Position numbers and translations under genes: made by a program. A DNA stretch of 64,000 nucleotides. It comes from Linyphia triangularis. Its lineage: Eukaryota; Arthropoda; Arachnida; Araneae; Linyphiidae. The first letter of the stretch is position 1, and every line of letters starts with the position of its first letter. This document shows positions 57,755 through 64,000 of this stretch, piece by piece. Under the pieces are notes generated by a model. It ran no database searches, was not told where the DNA came from, and worked only from the letters and a program-made list of their open reading frames with translations. The DNA lies in assembly GCA_963978545.1 (NCBI GenBank), contig OZ021722.1, positions 109,368,942 through 109,432,941 of the forward strand, given 5' to 3'.

Positions 57755-58212
57755 CAGTGATTCAATAGGCTAAAGTCTGTGATCGAATTTTACATCAAGT
57801 GAATCACAAGGCTAATGTCAGTGATCAAGTTTCAAATCGAGTGAATTACAAGGCTAATGTTAGCAATCAAGTTCCATATTAATTGATCCACAAGGTTAAT
57901 GTCAGTGATAAAGTTTCACATCAAATGAATCACAAGCTTAATGTCAGTGATTAAGTTTCACATCGAGTGAATTACAAGGCTAATGTTAGCGATCAAGTTC
58001 CAGATCAATTGATCCACAAGGTTAATGTCAGTGATCAAGTTTCACATCAAGTGAATCCCAGGGCGAATGTCAGTGATCAAGATTCACATCGAGTTAATCA
58101 CAAGGTTAATATCAGTGATCAAGTTTCGCATCGAGTGAATCACAAGCCTATTTTCAGTAATCAAGATTCACATCGAGTGAATCCCAAAGCTAATGTCAGT
58201 GATCAAGTTTGA
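57755..58212 (+). repeat. Degenerate 42-bp minisatellite, about 10 copies
   Basis: The unit is AATGTCAGTGATCAAGTTTC followed by ACATCGAGTGAATCACAAGGCT. Copies diverge by several substitutions each. In one frame the right half (57967-58212) stays open and encodes a 14-residue period NVSDQVSHRVNHKA, while the left half has stops. This fits a non-coding minisatellite whose unit is divisible by three, though a decayed coding repeat cannot be excluded. Confidence 0.85.
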
Positions 58213-58239
58213 GTATTTACTAATCGATGGATCAATCGT

Positions 58240-59290
58240 TATGTTACAATCTTTTAGCCCAGTGCATTCAGAAACTACTTTGTATAAAACCTTGACATTT
58301 GGTGAATAGATACGAAAATGATCACTTAATGAAGAAACATAAATTATAAACTCGAAAGTAGCGTCGAATATATTTTATAAATGAAATTCTCAGGTCAATT
58401 CCTGTGCAATGACTCCACCTCGTTTTGTCTTTTGTTATTTTAATTTTTATTTATAGCAAAAAGACATTACACAAAAACAATTTATGTCATTTCATTAATA
58501 GACTGAGAGGCGACTGCAATTTTTGGACCCCATCGAACATGAATCTGAATTTCTTATAGAAATTAGAGAAAAGTGAGTAGATTACGAATCCACTGGTCTG
58601 CCGTTGCAAAAATGGCCGAAACTGGTTAAAAATCGACTTTTAATAAGTTGAACTAAATACAATTGCCAAATGAGCCATAACTTGCCAAATAATGAGCATT
58701 TTTTTTATTTGGTAACCCTTACTCTTTAATTATCAATTAAGAAGGTTAAAGATGATTCAGAGATCTGGCGACGGTCTACTTGTATCTATTAAAAGGGAGC
58801 CAAGTTAGCAATAAAAATTACGTCACGGATGACGTAACTGATGTCGTCAATTTGGCTTACTTATAAAAGACACACATTTTCCAAGCCAGAGATCAAAAAT
58901 CGTTTGCGCTTTTTCTCATTGAAAATCAAAATGCAGGGTTGCCAGACGAAAAAGTTTGTTCTCTTTTTAGCCAGTTATGACATATTTGCAATCGGATTTT
59001 AGTTCAACTCATTCCAAGGCGATTTTTGGTCAGTTTCGGCCATTTTTGCCACGGCAGACCAGTGGATTCCTAATCTACTCACTTTTCTCCAATCTCTATA
59101 CACAATTCAGAATGATGTTCGATGAGATCCAAAAATTGCAGTCGCCTCTCGGACTATAAGTGATCTTCTTCGCCCCTATTCACCAAATTTCAAGGTTTTA
59201 TATAAAGTGGTTTTTAAATGCACTGGGCTATAAGATTGTGACATAGGAAAGTTTAGGAAATGTTCCCTACTAGGACTTCCCTCTGAACCC
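58240..59290. mobile_element. Family C foldback, copy 3, split by family D
   Basis: ATGTTACAATCTTTTAGCCC with the AGTGCATTCAGAAACTACTT block at the left and TTTAAATGCACTGGGCTATA with AGATTGTGACAT at the right match copies 1 and 2. The centre is interrupted at TCATTAA by the element at 58499-59156, after which AAGTGATC continues as in intact C copies. Confidence 0.8.
58499..59156. mobile_element. Family D foldback, copy 2 (PIF/Harbinger-like)
   Basis: The termini TAGACTGAGAGGCGACTGCA and TCGCCTCTCGGACTA are flanked by TAA (58496-58498 and 59157-59159). Its interior is collinear with 12088-12750, including AGTAGATTACGAATCCAC, CTTGCCAAATAATGAGC and AAAATGCAGGGTTGCCAGAC, though the central segment between the arms is in inverse order, which is possible for a near-palindromic element. 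Confidence 0.85.
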
Positions 59291-59294
59291 AAAA

Positions 59295-59925
59295 AAACTT
59301 CTTTTATAAAGTAGTACTAGGTAATAATTTCCTATAGCATTTAAATCACTAAAATTCTCAAGTACTAAAATAGATCTGGTGGGGCCCCTATAAATAACTT
59401 TGCATGTATTGATTCAAGTTTTGAGGTTTTCTTCACTTACAGAAGCCAATCACACTGAGGCTAAGGCAAGAGGCTAATGGTATTTCATAGCTCTCGTTTG
59501 AGTTTAACGAAGTTAATTCTTTTCCATGGCTCTGGTTAATTGAGACGGAATGACTTTATTAAGTCTTTATTGAAACGCTTCTATTTTAGCTCAGGTTGGA
59601 GAGAGTAAAAAGTCTTCCCACGTGGAGAGTGATTTTGTTTGACATCTCGAGTAGATATCAATATGGAACACTGAATAACTAACAAGGAAGGCGGAAAGTG
59701 TCTATATTGAGGATAGCATTAAACAATGTTTCAACAAAGTAAAAAATGTCATTTTATTTGACATCTGATACATCTAATGTCAATAATCTGTAACGAAATT
59801 TTGATGTTTCGCTAGTAATGGTCTTTCGATATTCAGTCATCCTTAACCTTTTCGTGGGATTTTGTCAATGCTTTCGACATGGTTGGATATACGGATGGTG
59901 TTATGTGGTAAATCTTTGAGATAAG
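59295..59925. other. Unique stretch, no gene
   Basis: No repeat family or frame of note was found between the family C and hAT copies. Confidence 0.5.
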
Positions 59926-59934
59926 TATCATTAC

Positions 59935-60469
59935 TAGAGGTCGGTGATATATCGATACGACGATATTTTTATCGATATTTAAAAAAAAATATCGGTGTTA
60001 AAAATATTGATAAAGTCACCAATATATCGTTATTTTCAAGCATTATTAGTTTTTCTGATGGTCGTTTTGTAGTTCCATATGTTTTTTCGATTTTCTTTAT
60101 TCCCTTTTCGAAACTAAATTTTGGACTTGGCTGAGAAACAGTTAAAATGACACCAATATTCAATATTTTGCCATACACTTAAAAGCCATTGAAAAGTATC
60201 GAAATTTTTCTAAAAATCACTACTCCAATTAAGCGAAAATATTACTTTTTTTTTATAATAGATCCATTTCAGTTGGAAAAGTAGTAACCTTACAAAAAGC
60301 AATCATGAAAAGAAAAAATTTCCCCTGAAAACTTCGTTTCTGGCAAAATTAAAAATCAAATAAAAAAAAAAAAAAAATCGTGTATCGATATATCGATATT
60401 TTATCGATATTTTTTACTATGCAACGATATAATATCGATATTTATTTTGATCTATATTTCTGACCTCTA
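59935..60469. mobile_element. hAT-type non-autonomous element, copy 2
   Basis: TAGAGGTCGGTGATATATCG left and TCTGACCTCTA right, with ATCATTAC at 59927-59934 and again at 60470-60477, a perfect 8-bp duplication. TATCGATA motifs crowd both ends. It is 535 bp long and lacks transposase. Copy 1 (95-770) is the same family with an extra insertion. Confidence 0.88.
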
Positions 60470-60479
60470 ATCATTACCG

Positions 60480-61690
60480 ATTTAGGAATCGGTTTGGTTG
60501 ATATGTTATCAAAGGCAGAGGAGAACCCCCGGGGCGACCCGATTTTGTTTTACCACTTCACTTTCTTTTTTTTGTGTAACTTACTCTTTGTATTAAATCA
60601 AATCTTTGACAATAACCTCCCCCCCCCCCCCCGAAAAAAAATTCTGGCTCCCGCCTTCATTTAAGGTCTTCCATGTGGATTTAATTGGATGGAATCCATC
60701 ACGGACTGGATTTCGACTGACTATTGACACTTTGTAACCTACACCCAACTTGCACTGAATGTAAAGTATAGTTACAAAATTCATTAGAAATTCAAAAAAT
60801 CACTCAATTTGTGTACTTCATTTGATTTATAATTTTAAAGTATAATATATCGATGCTCAATGGGTCAAGATTTAAATGTAGTGAGAAGATACAGCATACT
60901 TCTTGTTCGGTTCAACAATTCTGTAAATTTAAAATTTGCTGAAATTAAGATAAACCCAAAAATATTTTTTGGAAAGGTCTATTTTACAAAGTCTATTTTA
61001 TTTATTTTTTATTAAATTCATAATACGGCTGTGTTCGAAATACTTTTTTTTATCATAATCATAATCTATAAAATAGACTTAACTTCCAAAAACCTTAACT
61101 TGTACTTATAAATAATATTTGCTGAACATAAAGTAGGCTCAAAATTCATCATTATTAGTTACAACTGATTTTATTTAATTCAGACAGAAGTTTAATTAAC
61201 TGAATTTTACTCTCGGTTGTCACAATCTCCCTGACAGTTCAACTTTAAATATAAAGTTCAAGTTCTTTCGAACTTGAATTCTTGAATCTCCTGCAAATCC
61301 CTTCTCACAATCTAAACTTATCGATCTCGAAATCTCTCGTTTCAGTTCCATTTAAAAATGCAATTTTGAACAGAAATGGAACACCACGTGTCAAAATGGA
61401 AGTATATTTCATGGAAATCAGACGATTTTGTTACTTATACCCTTTTGAAAGGAAGTGATATGTTGAGAATATTTGTAAAAGAGTGATTTGTAATGAAGTA
61501 ATTATCGTTGAGAATACTCATTTCACACAATAGTACTGTAAATTTGTAGTACATTGAAATTATAAATATGCTATCCACCAGAAAAAACGCAAATTTCCGA
61601 TGCTTTCAATGAATAAACAATAAATACAAAATATGAAATAAGTTTACAGAGAGGGAATATTTTTACTTTCGATTACCAATATGTTTACAT
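60480..61690. other. Mostly unique AT-rich stretch
   Basis: There is a C run at about 60618-60632. AAGTCTATTTTATTTATT near 60990 and its rough mirror near 61065 form a weak hairpin. No gene. Confidence 0.5.
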
Positions 61691-61694
61691 AGGG

Positions 61695-62395
61695 CAATGA
61701 AAATATAGTAATCGATATTTTTTTTTTTTCATTTCTCCACGTTTTGGAACACCCCGATTTAAAAAAAGTGGTCTAGAAAAATGTCTGTGTATGAATCTGT
61801 ATGTCTGTGTGTCACGTGGTTTTCATCACTTCCGAGCAAATTGACCTACTATGTTCCAATTTTGTGGGCGAGTTAGTGATTGATGGCCATGGGATTTACC
61901 CATAAGGTTCTGTGCATGGGTATAAAGTGCAAATCATTAAAAATCATGAAAAAAAAAAAAAAAAAAATCATGTTTTTTAGCAATTGGCTAAAAAACGACT
62001 CCAACGATTTTGATTAAAATCTCTGTACTGATGCCTCTTAAGTTGTTCTAATCGTCCCCACCTCCAAAATCTCCGTAAATTGCGATAAAAGAATGAAAAG
62101 TGGAAGAAAAAGTGCCTTTAATACTGAGCTCTCTGCTTTTGAGAATCACCCATTAACGATTGATTTTTTTTCTGGTTCACTCACAATAAAGGACAAAGTA
62201 ATTTCTAACGAATAACATCGCTAATTTCTCCATCTTTGCGGGTTTTTTGCCTATGTAAAAACTATTGCCTAAATTATCGCCAAACTGGCAATATTTATTT
62301 AAATGTGTGAAAACATGAAAACGGCAAATAATACCATATCGAATTTTTATGCAATGATTAATATTATATTGTAAGTGAAAGTTGTGCGATATCCC
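61695..62395 (+). repeat. Family A dispersed repeat, full-length copy
   Basis: From ATAGGGCAATGAAAATATAG, through TTTCTCCACGTTTTGGAACA, GTGGTCTAGAAAAATGTCTG, the CACCTCCAAAATCTCCGTAA block and TTTGCGGGTTTTTTGCC to TTATATTGTAAGTGAAAG. This is the most complete copy and is useful as a reference for the family. Confidence 0.75.
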
Positions 62396-62557
62396 ATACT
62401 CTTAGTGAGGTAAACTTGCAAAGGTAGTCCAGAATTATCAGTATGTTGCAAATTGTCAAAATGTGTTACCCACCGGAGAGAATATATCCATATTTTAACC
62501 AGGTCCGCAGCTCCGCATTTTCTTTTCGCTAAATTCATATAAACTTTTCTCATAAAA

Positions 62558-64000
62558 ACTCTGTAAAATGATCTTATCCTCTAATGTCCATTAAAAGCAG
62601 AGAAACAGTTCTTAATCTTTTCATACTTTATTAGATTCTCCACTTGATTCTTTAAATAGAAATTATAACGAAAATGATACTAATAATAAAAAACACAATT
62701 AACACTTACAATTGACTGACTTTATTACAGTAAATCTGTCAAAAGCAGACTAGAAATTTCTATTTGCTGTAGTTTGCCAAGGTTTACCAACAGTTTAGGT
62801 CGAAGTAACACGATCCTTTTTTATAATGTCCACTATACGCAGAGTTGGCTTTTATAATCATTGCGTACTTTGTAGATTTTACTCATGGTTCTAATAACAA
62901 TAATAATCAAAATGATAATAACAACAATAACAACAACAACAATACTAATACTACTACTACTAATAATAATAATAAATACGGTGTAGCAACAGTTTAGATC
63001 TCTGTAAAATGGTCTTATCCTTTAATGTCCACTATATGCAGCAAAACTGTTCATAAACATTTCGAACTTTATTGGATTTTCCATTTGGTTCTTTCAACAA
63101 AAATTATAACAATAATGATACTAATATTAAAAAACACAATTAACACTTACAATTGAGTGACTTTATTACAGTAAATCTGTCAAAAGCAGACTAGAAATTT
63201 CTATTTGCTGTAGCTTGCTAAGGTTTACCAACAGTTTAGGTCTCTGTAACACGATCTTATCCTCCCATGTCCACTATATGCAGAGAAACTGTTTATAATC
63301 ATTTCGTACTTTAGTATACTTTACACTTGGTTCAAATCACAATAATAATCATGATGATAATAATAATATAAATACTAAAGAGTGGCAATAGTTTAGATCT
63401 CTGTAAAATGGTCTTATCCTTTAATGTCCACTATATGCAGCGAAACTGTTCATAATCATTTCGAACTTTATTGGATTCTCCATTTGGTTCTTTACATAAA
63501 AATTATAACAATAATTACACTAATAATAAAAACATAATTAACACTTACAATTGACTGACTTTTTTGTTGTTGTAAATCTGTCGAAAGCAGACTAGATATA
63601 TCCGTTTGCCAAGGTATTGCAAATGTTTAGATGTCTGTAAAACGATCTTATCCTTCAGTGTGCACTATATGCAGAGAAACTGTTTATAATCATTTCGTAC
63701 TTTAGTATACTTTACACTTGGTTCAAATCACAATAATAATCACAATGATAATAATAATCACTAAGGTGTGGCAATAGTTTAGATCTCTGTAAAACGGTTT
63801 TATCCTTTAATATCCACTATATGCAGCGAAACTACTAATAATCATTTCGAACTTTATTGGATTCTTCATTTGGTTCTTTAAATAAAAATTATAACAATAT
63901 AATGATACTAATAATAAAAACACAATTAACACTTACAATTGACTTTTTTTTTTTTGTAAATCTGTCGAAAGCAGACTAGATATATCCATTTACCAAGGTA
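62558..64000 (+). repeat. Satellite with alternating subunits, runs off the window
   Basis: A-type subunits begin near CTGTAAAATGRTCTTATCC at 62561, 63002, 63401 and 63786, spaced about 441, 399 and 385 bp. Each is followed by a related B-type subunit near 62805, 63245 and 63630. Both carry CACTATATGCAG, AAACTGTT and ATCATTTCG; A then has AACACTTACAATTGA with GTAAATCTGTC, and B has an (AAT/ATG)n tract. This is an A-B-A-B higher-order repeat of about 0.4 kb. Confidence 0.85.

Overview
This is an AT-rich eukaryotic genomic window that looks like arthropod (or closely related invertebrate) intergenic or intronic DNA. The evidence is the repeat content: DD34E Tc1-type transposon, hAT, piggyBac-like (TTAA) and PIF/Harbinger-like (TTA/TAA) elements, tRNA-headed SINEs, decayed non-LTR retrotransposons, a solo LTR, and fossils of an uncharacterised repetitive ORF family that I associate with arthropod and cnidarian genomes. 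I cannot name the species. I found no intact host protein-coding gene, no functional rRNA or tRNA gene and no CRISPR. Most long open frames in the window are by-products of tandem repeats whose unit is a multiple of three.

Layout. 0-5.6 kb: an hAT-type element with TATCGATA-rich ends (95-770), a small foldback (799-965), a giant inverted repeat with arms of about 0.97 kb (1455-4045), and the first copies of two dispersed families, here called A and B. 5.8-14.9 kb: more A and B copies, a (TA)n tract, an internally deleted ORF-family fossil (10.2 kb), foldback families C and D, and a TTAA-flanked element inside a B copy (13.4-14.7 kb). 15-17 kb: the 3' end of a non-LTR retrotransposon running directly into a 24-copy 57-bp minisatellite. 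18.2-24.7 kb: a B copy whose end has been amplified into a 45-bp satellite, itself split by a 5275-bp element with 23-bp terminal inverted repeats and a TTA duplication. 25.8-30 kb: A and B copies, one A copy carrying a 721-bp hairpin element with TTAA flanks. 32.6-34.5 kb: (CA)n of about 116 units, then a 99-bp minisatellite of near-identical units. 34.5-38.2 kb: mariner-type and other foldbacks, a degenerate 147-bp repeat, and a decayed 18S rRNA 5' fragment abutting a retrotransposon 3' tail. 40.5-46.7 kb: a LINE 3' end, an hAT element, several miniature elements, and SINE copies with clear target duplications. 47.46-49.01 kb: a complete but dead Tc1-type transposon. 51-53.6 kb: a TTAA element, then a long ORF-family fossil broken by a solo LTR and by a 51-bp retro-insertion. 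57.7-60.5 kb: a 42-bp minisatellite, a C copy holding a D copy, and a second hAT copy. 62.5-64 kb: a satellite with alternating subunits that runs off the window.

The genes do not cooperate in any pathway. What the window records is nested transposition: at least seven insertions can be ordered because the interrupted host repeat, reading frame or array resumes on the other side. The most unusual items are the split 45-bp array, the minisatellite starting at a LINE stop codon, the 18S-derived pseudogene, and the fossil ORF family with an internally deleted derivative. All homology statements are from reading and memory; no search was run.
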